From Tolypeutes matacus (Eukaryota; Chordata; Mammalia; Cingulata; Chlamyphoridae): a stretch of DNA of 64,000 nucleotides. Position numbers and translations under genes: made by a program. Of the stretch, positions 52,325 through 64,000 are shown piece after piece. The notes beneath the pieces are model-generated. The model was not told the DNA's origin and did no database searches. It worked only from the letters and a program-made list of their open reading frames with translations. Within the stretch, counting starts at the first letter, position 1, and each line of letters starts with the position of its first letter. The stretch lies in the NCBI GenBank assembly GCA_026826555.1, contig JAKSZT010053837.1, positions 2,483,687 through 2,547,686 on the forward strand. Direction: 5' to 3'.

Positions 52325-53570
52325 GTGGAGCGCAAAAAGAAAACCAGGATAATAGTTTCTGCTCCGACACTTTCCACAAAATTCTAAAAGGAATCCCATC
52401 TGGGCTAACAGTTCTTCTTGGGGGAAGAGAAAGGAGGGAAAAAGATCTTAGAGGAAGGGAAGGAACTGGGGGCCAGAGGAATTGGGAAATGGGGGGCGAC
52501 TGTGCAGGAGGGAGATGGTGACCATTGTTACTTTACACAGATGCCGTTTTGTTCTTCCACAGCAAGTGCCCTCTTCTGAATTTTGGGGAATAGATTCTCC
52601 TGACGTGGTTGTGGAGCAGCCAGCTCCACAGGCCCTCCCTGGCATGCCTCGAGTTGCTCAGGAATCTGAGGCAGATGGAGGTTGAATGTGCAGTAACAGC
52701 TTATATTCCAGCAACATCTAGATAGGATTTGGGAATGCTAAAACAAGCCTTGAAAACAAGGCTGTTTTCAAGATGATCCCTTAACCTTCCATGGAGGGAA
52801 GAAACGGTTAGCCAATATGTGACGCCTGCTCAGGACCCAGGGGTTTGAAAGGATTTCAACTCCCCAGTTCTTACCAGGCTGGTTTTCTCCTCCAGGCTTT
52901 TGTGCACACCATACCTGTTGAAGGCTTGGGCTCATTCCTGAGCGGGATACTTTAGCCACTTCAGATTCAGTGGGCTGGGGCCCATGGGAAGTGGTGAGGG
53001 TGGAGGCCAGCACCCTATCCTCCAGGTCAGTGTAGAGAAGAGAAGGAATGAAGGTGGGTAGGTGAGGGTGTGTGGGGGGTGACAGGGGAGGTGCTGTCTG
53101 GGAGGCAGAAGTGGCTCCTCCAAGGCTTTGGAGAGGCGTCCTCCAAGGGTAGAATGGAATGAGCAGAATGGTATGGCTTCCTGGGAAGCACTGTCAACCT
53201 TGAGTCTGGAAGCCTGAAATCAATCTCATCCTGGTGCTTAAGGACCATGTGACCATGACTGGAAGACTCTGGGCCTTGGATTGCTCATAAGGGGGTTCAG
53301 GAGCTCTCCAGCTCCTCTCCAATGCTAAGATTCTAGCACGTCTAAATCTTAGTGCCTGCTTTTATTCCATTCCTTAGTGGTAACTGCAAATAACAGAAGG
53401 CAAAGACAAATTTTGACTGCATGATTTCACTCTTCTCATTCTGGGAGTTTGGCCTTAGGTGCACTGCCATTTAAGCATCCGTAGATTAAGCTGAGGAAAT
53501 GGATGATAGGATAGAATGAGATGATAGTTTAGTAGGACCTTTAAAAATAATAATTGAATAGTGCTCTTGC
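52325..53570. other. Unique DNA, probable intron
   Basis: No recognised repeat. An open stretch at 52562-52685 follows an acceptor-like site but no matching donor or homology is seen. If the candidate promoter is real, this is its first intron. Confidence 0.35.
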
Positions 53571-53762
53571 TTAAGGGGTCTTTGATTTTCTGAGTAGTTG
53601 GGTGTGTTTGTTTCTACTTTTGTTCCTATTTTTATTGCATTGTGGTCAGAGCATATGGTCTGCACATTTCTTATTTTAGAATTTCAGATTTTTCATTGTC
53701 TATAATATGCTCAATTTTTGTAGATGTTCCATGACTACTTAAATAGAAATAATCACATAGAG

Positions 53763-53966
53763 CAGAGAAAGGCAAACTATGGTGCATGGGTCAAATCCTG
53801 CCCACAGCCTCTTTTGTAAATAAATTTTATTGGCACATAGCCACACCCATTTGTTATTGTCTCATTATTTATTGTCTGCGTCTGCTTTCCTGCTATAAAC
53901 ATGTGGTCTGCAAAGCCTAAAATATTTATTTTCTGGCCCTTTATGGAATATGTTTGCTGATCCCCA
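53763..53966 (-). mobile_element. MER20-type hAT miniature element
   Basis: The blocks 'aaaggcaaactatggtgcat', 'taaattttattggcacatag', 'ctgcaaagcctaaaatattt' and 'ccctttatggaatatgtttg' match the MER20-type consensus. 8-base near-duplication 'acatagag' / 'atatagag' (53755-53762, 53967-53974). Strand depends on the reference orientation. Confidence 0.82.
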
Positions 53967-54301
53967 ATATAGAGAATCTGAATCATATGACTAAAATAGA
54001 GATTTAATAAGACATAATCTGAAGATAGAGAATATTTATGTTAAAGTAGCCATAGAACATATACAAAACTTTATTCATTTTTTTCTATTTCATCTGTCAA
54101 GGACTGATAAAGAAGTATTAAAGTTTCCTATAACTATAGTATTTCTTTTAACATTTCCTTGTCTTTATCGTAATTTTTGTTTGATGTATTTTGGTGCTAT
54201 ATTACTTAGCGCATAAAAGTTTTTTATGGTTATATCTTCAATGTGAACTATCCCTGATTATTATAAAGCAACTACTTTGACCCATATACCTTTTCTTTGT
54301 A

Positions 54302-54317
54302 TTTAAAAAAAAAAGAT

Positions 54318-54348
<31 letters not shown>

Positions 54349-54786
54349 TTCCCACCCCCTTACTGTTTTTCACTTGCTGTGTCTGTTCATCTTTCTTGTT
54401 TCTTTAGGAGGCACCAGGAGCCAAACCCAGGACCTCTGATGTGGGAGGGAGGTGCCTAATTGCTTGAGCCACTTCCACTCCCTGCTTTGCTGTCTCTCAT
54501 TATATTTTTTCCTCCCCACATCTCTTGTGTCATCTTGTTGCATCAGCTCATTGTGCCTGCCTGTAGCGTCAGCTTGCTGTCCCCCCTAGGAGGCACTGGG
54601 ACCCTCTGCTCCCTGCTTTGTTGTGTCTCTCATTATGCCTTTTCTTCTTGTGTCTCTTATTGTGTCAGTTTGCTGTGCCTGCCTGCCGTGCCAGTTCGCT
54701 GTCTTCTTTAGCAGGCACCAGGATCCGAACCAGTGACCTCCCATGTGGTAGGTGGGAGCCCAGTCACCTAAGCCACATCTGCTTCC
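54302..54786 (-). mobile_element. DAS-type SINE, three-box composite
   Basis: Long '(ttta)n' tail at the left, two full antisense boxes (about 54409 and 54715) and a partial one (about 54588), like 20281-20765. Confidence 0.9.
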
Positions 54787-54849
54787 CCTTTTTTTGTCTT
54801 GACTACAAATTTGTGTGTTATTAATACCTCAACTCCTGCTTTTTTTTTT

Positions 54850-56390
54850 TTTTTTTTACCTTGACCAAGCTAGTTAACTTTGTGCCTGATACATAATACC
54901 AGTTAAATAAGCAGTTATTTATTGCTTCTTTTTGCATTTATTTTCATTTTTCCTTCTTTTTCCTTTTGACCTTTCTGAGTTCTGCTGTTTTATGTGAGGT
55001 TCTTCTAGGAATAATATAGTTTAACTTAATCTTTTTACAAAATAAAATTGCCTTGTACATTTATTGCAATAATAGTTGCTTGCTATTGTCATCTTATTTT
55101 AGTTCATATGGTCTGTTTTCCCTGTCCCCCAGCCCCCCCCCCATTAGACAGTTTACTTTGTATTTTTAGATCTTCTGGTGGTTATCTTTATATGCTGAAA
55201 TAAAATTCTTAAAAGAAGAGGGGGTCTTTGAGAACTTTGAGATAGTATACCAGTGGAAGACATCACTTTATCCACATATTTCCTGGAAATTTAATCTTAG
55301 GAGTTCTCGGTCTTTTAAGGTAATTTTGGAAGCTTCACTCAAAATCTTGAATTAAAAAAAAAAAAATGGTTCCACATTTTTATATTCACATTTTCTAAAT
55401 TCCATATGTTCTCTTTAGAATAAGAGGAAAATGGTAATAACCCAGGAAGCTACCTGAAAGTGAAGAAATTGGGATGAACACTGTTGTTATACTTGTTTAG
55501 ATCTGCCTGTGGTGGTATGATGTTTTATTTTCTCACAGTTGCTACATAGAAACTCAATTCAGTAATGTTATTCAGATGTTATTCATCAGTTGCTGCCATG
55601 ATGCCTCATTTTTGTGTCATCAGAATTGGGATGGCTACTCAGACCAGGGGATTCTGACGATTGCCCTATAGATACTTTCCTTTTATAACCCTTCCTCAAG
55701 AGAAATTTCTGTAGGACTCCTCCCTTGTCTTGGAAGAATGCAGCCTGGATAAAAAATGATGATTAGTATCAGCACATACTCATCTTCAAAAATTCTTCCT
55801 CCCCTTTACTCAAACTTGCTAGTCAATAACTTGCTTTGAGTAAGTGTTCAGCGGTCAGTCTTAGTCCAAAACATTTGCTCAGCAATGACTGCGTAGAACA
55901 GTTTGTTTCACTTAGTGAGGGGGGCACCAGCCAATACGAGAAGCTCGTTGTATGCTAGGTTGGTCAGCACTGAGAGTGATGTATGATATATAACACATAT
56001 ATGGAAAAACTCGAGTGCCATGATGTACTAAATAGTAAAAACTATGCAGCCACTTAAAAGTTTAGAGTGAGATGGAATTAATTTTTTTTAAAAAAACCTC
56101 ACAATAGAGTTAAGTTTTGAGCCACGTTTTGAAAAAATACAATAAATGGATTGTGAACAGAAGGGGAAGAGTCTTTCTGGCTAGGAGGATAATGTATGTG
56201 TGAGACAAACTTTGTAGGAAGAACCTCAGATGAACCCAAATTCTCTTCTAGATAGAAAATTCTCTAGTGAGATTTTACTTGCCTTACATAGAAGTAGAGA
56301 GGGATGTCTGCAAGGAAGGAGGAGATAGATGGGAGAAAGGGTTTGAAGTTCAAATTGAGCCTGAATCTGTTAGGATAGACAAAAAGGAGT
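54850..56390. other. AT-rich DNA, no gene seen
   Basis: Parts may be decayed L1 but I cannot align them confidently. No exon signal. Confidence 0.4.
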
Positions 56391-56394
56391 TACT

Positions 56395-56590
56395 ATGTTA
56401 GTCTTCTCACCTATAAAATGGAGATAGTAGAATTTACCCCCTAGGTTGAAATAATACTAAATGAGATAATAGATGTAAAAACATGTAAATAAGATAATAC
56501 ATGTAAAAACACAAACCGTCTGCATAGTGCCTGGTTCATGACTAGGCTCAGTATGTGACAGTGGCTGTAATTATTTTTATTCATAATTAT
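56395..56590 (+). repeat. MIR
   Basis: 'cttctcacctataaaatgga', 'atgagataatagatgtaaaa', 'catagtgcctggttcatgac', 'gtggctgtaattatttttat' follow MIR. The middle contains a small internal duplication of 'aataagataatacatgtaaa'. Confidence 0.75.
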
Positions 56591-56599
56591 ACTGTGACT

Positions 56600-57076
56600 A
56601 TTGTTATTACTACAGATTGAAAGTAGCAATTCAAGAATAGAGAGAAGATAACAATGCTGGAAAACCACAAAGTTGCAGGACCAGGACAGTCTGAAGGTTC
56701 AGTTTCCACAAACGTCTATGTTATTTGGTATCATCCGCAGGGTGCTCTAAGAGCAGGTCTTATCATCCTCATTTTTAGATGACAGAATGGGATAGCTCTC
56801 ATAAGGAGGAAGATGAAAGCAGCTTTTTTTTTTCTTTTTTTTTATTACTTTCATATTTATTCAGCCACTGAATTCTATCAACAACCCACATATTATTTTG
56901 GTGGGTAACCCGAGGTGTTTACATAATCAAATTGGTGGCAAATAATGATATTTTCATCTTCTTCATATCAAGCTTATATTCTCCATTTCTGGTCTGGGCC
57001 CAGAACCTCCAAAATAACATTCTAAGACAATGATTTTAGCAGAGGTCCTCGTGTCTCATTTCTTCTGCTTTGGTTT
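56600..57076. other. AT-rich DNA, no gene seen
   Basis: No confident repeat family. T-rich run at 56825-56845. Confidence 0.4.
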
Positions 57077-57091
57077 CTCCATTTACTTCTT

Positions 57092-57281
57092 CTTTTTTTT
57101 TTTTTTTTTTAAAGATTTTATTTATTTATTCATTTATCCCCCCCTTGCTGCTTGTGCTCGCTGGGTCAGCTAACCACGCGGTGCGGGCGGGCCTGCCCTC
57201 ACCAGGAGGCCCCGGGAACCGAACCCGGGGCCTCCCATATGGTAAACGGGAGCCCCACTGATTGAGCCACAGCCGCCTCCC
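57092..57281 (-). mobile_element. Young short DAS-type SINE
   Basis: Perfect 15-base duplication 'ctccatttacttctt' (57077-57091 and about 57283-57297). Young subfamily. Confidence 0.96.
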
Positions 57282-57299
57282 TCTCCATTTACTTCTTGA

Positions 57300-57830
57300 T
57301 TACACCTGACAGAGATGCTTGTTCATTGGCTTTGTGAATGCATCTCTTTTTGCTTCACATATTAATCCTACCCTATTTCTAATGTATTATTTTCTGTTTC
57401 TACCCATTTTGTGTTTTTTTCTAATTCCCTACATTGAATGATCATTTATATTTTTTCTTTTCTTTTGCATTTGAAAATGAAAGAATTTAGGGTCATACAT
57501 TGACCTCTCCAGATACCTCTGGCGAGGTATCTGTTCTCATTTTTGCTATTTTCTAAATAACTTGAAAAAATATTTGATGTTCTACTAGTAATTTGGGGCC
57601 ATTTAAATTTTATTTATAAAATTATCTCAAAGTAATTGGGTTATTCTTTCTAAATGTTTATTTATAAATTCTGATTTTTAGAAGGTTGTATCAGTGAACA
57701 GAAATTTCTACTTTGGGGAGTTTATACGGCTAAATTTATACAACTTTTGTAAATCTTGCATGGACAATTGAAAATAAGTAGTCTAAACAAAATTAGCTTG
57801 ATCTTTATTATGTCTTACTGTTATCACTGC
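57300..57830. other. AT-rich DNA, no gene seen
   Basis: No confident repeat or gene. A GC-poor stretch of possible decayed L1. Confidence 0.4.
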
Positions 57831-57831
57831 G

Positions 57832-58130
57832 GGAAGCTGAATAATGGTCACCAAAGATATCCAGTTCTTAATCCCTAGAATTTGTGAAGTTACTCTATAT
57901 GGCAAAAGAGAGACTGCAGATGTGACTAAGGATTTTGAGATGGGGAGATTACCCTGGATGATCTGGGTGAGCCAGAAATGTAATCACAAGTGCCCTTATA
58001 AGAGGGAGGCACAGGAAGATTTGACACAGCAGAAGAAGGTAACGTGGCCACTGATGCAATGTGCTGAACTGCAGGCTTTGAAGATGGAGGAAGGGGCTTG
58101 TAGCCGAGGAGTGGAGAGCAGTTTTTGACA
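57832..58130 (+). mobile_element. MaLR (MLT1/MST-class) LTR fragment, sense
   Basis: 'ccagttcttaatccctagaa', 'gactgcagatgtgactaagg', 'gagatggggagattaccctg', 'ggctttgaagatggaggaag' follow an MLT1-like LTR. The 94-codon ORF is a reading of it. Confidence 0.8.
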
Positions 58131-58134
58131 GGGC

Positions 58135-59820
58135 TCAGGGCCTTGGGTCCTTTGTGCCGAGATACTCTGGGGAAGGCCCCTTTAAGCCAGGTTGGGCTGA
58201 AGCAACTTCAAACCCTTTTCCCACCTCTCAGAGCCGTTTCGGAGATTGTCAGACTCATCAAATGGCGTTTGTCCTTCCCTATCAGGCAATGGCCTATGTC
58301 AGTCAAGGCCACCGCCGGGTCACTACTGCTCCAGCAACCCCTGGCTTTGTCTTCTCGCCCTGGCTGCCTCACAGACCTTCATCCTCACCTCCATCCTTGG
58401 CTTTGGGCTTTGGTGGGAGTTTTATTCTTTTAATGACAGGAGATGGGGCAAAAGGGAGGAGGAGGGGGAGGGAGAGAGAGATTTGGAGGTTGTGCATGTG
58501 GGCGGTGGAGCTGGGTGTGGGCTCAGACTAGTTCTGCACCCCTCTTTTTCAAAGGAGAGGACTGGGGCCCAGGGAGGCTAGGTGACCTGCCCACATACAT
58601 CTGGGCAGTTGAAACCCTTTCTTCCCGAAGCGGGAAGTGACTTCCTCCCTCCTGTTTTTCTTCCCTCCCTCCCTTTCTTCCTCTTCTTAACCTTTTTTTT
58701 CCCCTGCCCTGACTCATCCCTAAAGGATTCAAGGCAGCACAAGTGCGTTCAGGGTTCCGACACCCATATCACCGTGTTATAGGACAGCAGTAGTCAGTAA
58801 AGGGGTCTCCCTCTAAGTCCCTTTCTCACGCCCAAGGCAGAAGCCACGCCCTCTAAGCCTCACCCGCTTTCTCGAAAGTGCAGGGTTTAGTCATCAGGGT
58901 GTTGAGGTGGGAGCGCATGACTGGATTCCTGTAAATGCCTCTCTGCTTACGGGGAAAACCTCGGATTCCTGCGCTCCTGGAAGGCACCTGGCGTCACTCA
59001 GACAGGAGCTGCGTTCCTCACCTGGCCTCCAACCTCTGACCCAGGTGTGGCTTCAGGAGAGTGGGAGGAAGGGATGTTAGAACTAGGGACAGCGGTGAAG
59101 GGGAAACCAGGTACCGGCCCCACCCCTCCATCTCACGGTGCTGCCCCCCACCTGACTCTGCTCCTGCCCACCACGCCCTGTTCCCTGGCTCATTCATCCA
59201 GCCAGCTACCCAGTACTAGGAATCCCGGGCGCCCACCAGGCTGAACAATGCGGTCTCGCCTTCACGGGGAATTGGCGTCCTGACGAGGCTATGGTAGGAG
59301 AAGCCCCGGCTCTCCACATATCCATGGGGTGGTTTTTCCTTAGACGTGGGCATCAGGGAGAGCATCCTGGAAGAAGGCACTTCTTTAAGTCAAGTGAAGG
59401 CGGGGTAAGGGGGAAGTGGGGAGAATGTTCCACGCAGAGGGGACAGCATTTGAAGCGAGATAGGGGGGCTTGTTAGGAGGACAAGACGTTCCCATATTGG
59501 GGTGGGGGAGGAGGGGGACGCATGAGGCTGGAGAGGTAGGCAGGGGCCGAGGACACAGGGCCTTAGCCTTTGGGTACAGGGCTATGGCTCTTCCCCCTGA
59601 CTGTAGGTAGAGTGGACCAGACAGGGCAAGCTCGGAGCAGAGTGCTCAGACTTCTCAGGGGTCCAGGAGGCTATGATGGCGGCCTGACCTAGAGCTGGGC
59701 AGAAGTGGACATTTTCAAGAGATGCCGAAGAGGTGGAAGTGATAGGACTTGGATGATGGGTAGATTAATACAGGATGAGGATTTCTAGGCCGTTTCCCAG
59801 CTTGGCGCTCGATCTTAAGA
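58135..59820. other. Unique, moderately GC-rich DNA
   Basis: Several overlapping ORFs (58125-58581) in different frames, none recognised. A perfect AP-1 site TGACTCA lies near 58709-58715. No convincing exon. Confidence 0.4.
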
Positions 59821-59824
59821 TGGT

Positions 59825-60224
59825 TTTGTTTTGTTTTTTTAAGATTTATTTATTTATTCTCGCCCCCCCACCCCCGTTGTTTTTTTATTTTAGCACTCGC
59901 TGTCTGCTCTCTGTGGCCATTCGCTGTGTGTTCTTCTTTGTCTGCTTGTTTTCTCTTTAGGCAGCATCGGGAACCGATCCTGGGACCTTCCAGAGTGGAG
60001 AGAGGCAATCAATCTCTTGTGCCACCTCAGCTTCCCGGTCTGCTGCGTCTCTTATTGTCTCTCCGCTGGGTCTCTTTTTGTTGTGTCATCTTGCTGCACC
60101 AGCTCCCTGCTCGGGCCAGCTCGCCGTGCGGGCCAGCTTGCCTTTACCGGGCAGCCCTGGGAATCGAACCCTGGACCTCTTATATGGTAGATGGGAGCCC
60201 AATCGCTTGAGCCACATCAGCTTC
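59825..60224 (-). mobile_element. DAS-type SINE, long form
   Basis: Same organisation as 4193-4625. Short duplication 'cttaag' at its edges. Adjacent to the young SINE at 60242. Confidence 0.93.
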
Positions 60225-60241
60225 CCTTAAGTTAGTTTTTT

Positions 60242-60437
60242 GTTTTTTGTTTTTTTTTTTTTTAAGATTTTTATTTATTTATTCATTTATCCCCCCCTTG
60301 CTGCTTGTGCTCGTTGGGTCAGCTAACCACGCCGTGCGGGCGGGCTTGCCTTCACCAGGAGGCCCCGGGAACCGAACCCGGGGCCTCCCATATGGTAAAC
60401 GGGAGCCCTACTGATTGAGCCACAGCTGCTTCCCCCC
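60242..60437 (-). mobile_element. Young short DAS-type SINE
   Basis: The duplication 'ttaagttagtttt' (60227-60239 and 60438-60450) lies right beside the previous SINE, so it landed in the target flank of the older one. Confidence 0.96.
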
Positions 60438-60454
60438 TTAAGTTAGTTTTGATG

Positions 60455-60778
60455 CCACTGTTCTAGGTTCACAAACAGGGAGACCCCTGCCCACATGTTT
60501 TCATCTTCTCTTGGAGGACTTCCTTTCTCACCTGTCTACTGCAGCAGAGCACACACAGTTACTGTGAGCACACAATCATTTCTTCTTTACTGAGCATGTA
60601 GAAATTTGAGGGTATGACTGTGTAGTCGGAGCAACTCACAAGGGCTGGCTAGTACTCCCCAGCTGATGTCACCAAGGTGAAGAGCTTTAGGGCCTTAATG
60701 CTGATATAGTCGCCCCATTTCAAATTGACTGGCCCCTCCTGGCTTTAAAATTTTTACCAGACAAAGGGGCCATAGTGT
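60455..60778. other. Unique DNA, no gene seen
   Basis: Nothing recognised. Confidence 0.45.
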
Positions 60779-60779
60779 T

Positions 60780-60990
60780 AAAACGTGTGACTTCAGAGTT
60801 AGAATTCAGGTTTGAATCCTGGCTCTTCTGCTCACTAGCTGTGTGACTGTGGGGAAGTTAGTCAGCTTGTGCCTCAGTTGCTGCAATTGTAGGACAAGGC
60901 TAATACTACTATTGGCGATATCATAAAGTTGTTTGTGGGGTCGAATGAGTAGACACATGTGAAGTGTTTAAAGCCATGCCTGGTGAGAAT
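60780..60990 (+). repeat. MIR, near full length
   Basis: 'tttgaatcctggctcttctg', 'ctcactagctgtgtgactgt', 'ttgtgcctcagttgctgcaa', 'aagtgtttaaagccatgcct' follow MIR closely. Confidence 0.9.
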
Positions 60991-60994
60991 GATT

Positions 60995-61630
60995 AGGAAA
61001 CTTCCTCACTTTCAGTGCAGTCCTAGGTGAGCTGTTTCTGGTAGACTCCGTTAGGTCTTTGCAGGAACAAGTTCTTTCCTGGTTGGACTCTAGGTCTCCC
61101 TTCTCTTGACTTTGGGTACAAATGATGCCCAGATAACCATGAGCCTCATTCTGCTTTCTCTCTCCTGCTCCAGCCCTCAGGTTCTCCTACCAAGCTATTT
61201 CTCTAGCTCCTGGCAGTTCATACCCCTGACTGCCGATTCCTTCCCTTTTCCATCTTTAAAGCCTGCTTTTCAGCTTCTCAGAACCCTGTCCTTCTCCCCT
61301 AGAGCCCTTCCTAGTGCCTGTCTACCATCTGGGCCATTCCCTGGGCTACACATCACTTTTTGGTACAGACTTGCCTGTTAATGACCCTGGTGAGTTTTAT
61401 TTCCCTGTGGCTGAATTCAAAGTACTTTTGACATTTAGGCCAGTTAAGCAATCCCTATCAGGCTGGGGAAGGAGTGGAGGAGGTTTAATAGAGGTGAATG
61501 AAGAATGATAATACCAAAAAAGTTAGTCACCCAGATAAAAACTTACTAAGAAGCTTTTTTTTTTTTTTTTTAAGATGTTTGTGAGAGTCTTGAAAATTTT
61601 GAACTTTGACTGGATATTTGATATTAAGGG
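60995..61630. other. Unique DNA, no gene seen
   Basis: Pyrimidine-rich at 61140-61320. ORFs there have no recognisable domain. Confidence 0.45.
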
Positions 61631-61648
61631 ATTATTGTTAATTTTTAT

Positions 61649-61856
61649 TTATTTATTTATTTTTAAGTACCAGGGCCGGGGATTGAACCCGGGATCTTGT
61701 ATGTGGGAAGCTGGTGCTCAACCACTGAGCTCCAACAGCTCCCCCGAGTTAGGTTTTCATTTGTTTGTTTTTGTTTTTAGGAGGTACTGGGGCTTGAACC
61801 CAGACCTCATACATGGGAAGCAGGTGCTCAACCACTGAGCTACATCCGCTCCCCTG
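61649..61856 (-). mobile_element. DAS-type SINE dimer
   Basis: Two antisense monomers with linker 'catttgtttgtttttgtttt'. The duplication 'ttgttaattttta' lies at about 61636-61648 and 61857-61869. Confidence 0.94.
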
Positions 61857-61869
61857 TTGTTAATTTTTA

Positions 61870-62935
61870 CAGTGAGTTTAAGTTAAAAAGTTGTTATCTT
61901 TTAGAGACACATACTGAAGTATGTAGGATAAAATTATGTGATATCTGGGATTTGATTAAAAATCTAGTGGGGTGGGGTGTGGATTAAATAAAATTGGCTG
62001 TATATTGATAATTTTGGAAACCAGATTATAGGACCATGGGCCTTTTTAATACTGTTTTATTTTTGAGTATTTTTGAAAAGTTATAAAAACGTTTAATATA
62101 ATAAAAATATAATCAAAATTAAACCATTATAAAAGTTGTGTTTTTAAAAAACTGCTTTAAAGGCACTTCTCAAACTGTTTTTCTATCCCCCTTGCATGAT
62201 TGGGTGAGAGGCGGCAGTGAAATTGGGGGAAGCTGGTTTTCTCCCCTCTCTATGCCCACCACTCATTGCTCTCTCGGTCTGTGGGTACCAGGCGGCTCGG
62301 GGGCATAACTCAGATGCAGCTGCACAAGAAATGAGGAGCTAGAGGCCCAAGCTGGGGCGGGGGGCAGTTGGTCTTTGCCTTACAGTCCCTCTGTCCAGCA
62401 CCAGACCTGTCCTTAGGCAAAACTTGATCAATCTCTGTCAAGATTTAGAGCCATCAGGTTCAAAGTCCTTCGAAGTTACCTGGTAATTATGGTAACAACT
62501 ATCATCAACAAACAGAAATACCTGGAGGGTGGAGGAGGAGCAGTTGCAGGGAAGGGCAGGGAGGTGAAAGGACGAAGAAGGGGCGAGGAAAATGCCTCTC
62601 TTGCTGGACACGGACACGGACACTGTGCTATGATTAACCAGAGAGCGAGCAAAGTGGAAAGGGGGAGGACAGCGAAGATGAAATGCACACGGCCTGGCTC
62701 CCTTCCCTTGTCCATGCTGCCCTTGGAGGAGACAGAGTGTTTCCCTTCCTCATTGATGGCAGAGACAAGGGGGCCCCCAACCTTTCCCACACCACCTGGG
62801 AGTAGTCACTTGTAGGCAGGGCCGATCAGGCTTTAGGCCTTCAAGGCTCTTACCCTGCAATGCCCTGGGGTTTCCAGTGGGGTAGAGAGCTTGCAGGTGG
62901 CAGACCCACAGTGAGTGAAGGCCAGAAAAGGCTGT
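61870..62935. other. Unique DNA, no gene seen
   Basis: AT-rich to 62160, then GC-richer. A short tandem 'ggacacggacacggacac' lies near 62606-62622. No recognised gene. Confidence 0.45.
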
Positions 62936-62939
62936 GGGG

Positions 62940-63070
62940 GGGCTGGACAGATTGTCTGTCTGTCTCTTGTACTCTGGCAGGGAACATGTCTATCTGACCA
63001 CCTTACCACCGAATCCCTAGTAACTAGAATAGTGATTGCCACATACTGGTGTTGAATGAGTGACTATGTA
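62940..63070 (+). repeat. L2 LINE 3' end fragment
   Basis: 'ctggcagggaacatgtctat', 'gaatccctagtaactagaat', 'tggtgttgaatgagtgac' resemble L2. Confidence 0.6.
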
Positions 63071-63074
63071 ATAC

Positions 63075-64000
63075 AAAGTTAAGCTTGGAGATTCAAAATT
63101 TTATTAAAAAGTCAGGAAGATAGATTTAGGCTATATCTGGGGTTATTTTATTCTAACAGAGACACATATACATACATAAACAAATACACATAATATTCCA
63201 ACATACATACTATTCATTAATATACACATACACATTTATGTGTATAATTTTTTTCTAATTGCTATGTGAATAAAAATAATTCTGGCACAGCAAACATCTC
63301 TCCTAATTGAAAAGATTTCACATTATTAAGGAGAGCAGGTGTTTGAATTCCCTTTCTCCATTGAGGAGGAAGCTCATTTGTCTTTGATACTGGATGATGG
63401 CTTGTTCTGCATTCCACTGCACTGTTCTCTGCTTTGTGGTTTGATCTTCAAGAGACAGCATGGAAGGAGAAGGGCAGCCATCTTCTTGGGCTGATCACAG
63501 GACCCCAGAATGGTTGGTGTATCTTCTTAGGAAGGGCCAGAGAAATCTTGTTCATAAGCATTTGTGGGTATGTGGTGAGTGAACTATTTCTGAGTTGTTT
63601 TATCTGCTATAAGGAAAGAGGCAGGACTCAGCTGAGGCTTTGTGCCTTTCCTTGCTTCCTAATTCCAGCCCTACTCCTTCTTTCTGATTTCTGTCTGCAC
63701 ATTCTCTGCTCTTATTTGGACATTAAGGAAGGCCAAAATCTTTCAGCACTGCCCTCTATGGCCCTGGCCTTCCTCTAACTCCGGTCCTTACATCCAGCCA
63801 ATTCCTGATTGTCCCTGAGTGGGTGAAGAGATGATATGTTTTCCATCATCTGTTACCTGGGAGCTTCAATCCCCAGGGGCCCCATGGAACCAGGGCCAGA
63901 AACTGAGCTGCGGTTGGAAAGGCATCTCTGTGAGAGAGTGTGTGTATCTCAGATTGCATTTTAAAGGCAATTAGCATTCATTTGTGAGAGGTAGCACCTA
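63075..64000. other. Unique DNA with an AC/AT-rich stretch at 63150-63250
   Basis: Degenerate 'acata/cacata' repeat at 63165-63245. The ORF at 63434-63778 lacks any recognisable domain. Confidence 0.45.

Larger units (their letters stand above)
53575..54850 (-). mobile_element. Old L1 ORF2 endonuclease-region fragment, antisense
   Basis: 'ttgcattgtggtcagagcat', 'aaagtttcctataactatag', 'tgatgtattttggtgctata', 'atggttatatcttcaatgtg' are antisense L1 as also seen in copy C near 24280-24700. Heavily decayed. Interrupted by a MER20-type element and a SINE. Confidence 0.78.

Noticed and set aside
52562..52685. Second exon after the candidate promoter
   Set aside because: There is an acceptor-like site, but no good donor follows and the peptide is not recognised, so it is not called as an exon.
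1..64000. CRISPR arrays, bacterial operons, phage or plasmid signals
   Set aside because: Nothing of the kind is seen; the repeats and composition are mammalian.

Overview
The window looks like non-coding mammalian DNA from an armadillo, most likely Dasypus. The main reason is about 30 copies of a tRNA-derived SINE whose head ('gcagatgtggctcaag', B-box-like 'gggttcgattcc') matches the DAS-SINE families described from the nine-banded armadillo. The other repeats are typical of eutherians: L1, MIR, L2, MLT1/MaLR, ERV1-type LTRs and hAT miniature elements (MER3, MER5 and MER20 types). Family names come from memory of consensus sequences; no database search was run. I see no intact protein-coding gene. 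Almost every long ORF lies inside a repeat.

Layout. 1-2.5 kb: mostly unique DNA with MIR fragments and a good CTCF-type motif. 2.5-7.6 kb: an old antisense L1 split by a SINE and by a 1.1-kb L1-tailed retroposon. 8-12 kb: unique DNA, a very old 59-bp tandem repeat and SINEs. 12-14.8 kb: a second old antisense L1 interrupted by SINEs and an LTR piece. 15.3-17.1 kb: a pile-up of nested SINEs. 20.8-24.9 kb: the youngest L1, antisense and 5'-truncated, with a long but broken ORF2 whose reverse-transcriptase motif reads FMDD. 27.5-33.6 kb: L1 end, MLT1, and an LTR nested in an LTR with a SINE inside it and a 100-N assembly gap in the SINE tail. 35.5 kb: a solo LTR inverted relative to the one at 30.4 kb. 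37.2 kb: a 194-bp hAT miniature element.

41.4-45.1 kb: an L2 split by a 3.0-kb two-LTR MaLR-like element that itself contains a hAT element and a SINE. 49-50 kb: a MER3 element split by a solo ERV1-type LTR and a SINE. 51.2-52.0 kb: the only strong gene signal, a CpG-rich block with a consensus CRE, GC boxes, a GC-rich minisatellite and a textbook splice donor; I read it as a promoter plus a non-coding first exon of a plus-strand gene whose coding exons lie outside the window. 53.5-61.9 kb: old L1, MER20-type, MLT1, MIR and more SINEs. 62-64 kb: mostly unique DNA.

The genes do not work together as a pathway here. What the window records is a layered insertion history, with exact target-site duplications that let most layers be ordered. 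I found no clearly new biological system. The most interesting items are the FMDD L1, the same L1 site occupied by a SINE in two L1 copies, the 1.1-kb L1-tailed element, a roughly 100-bp unclassified repeat pair, the 59-bp fossil satellite and the candidate promoter.
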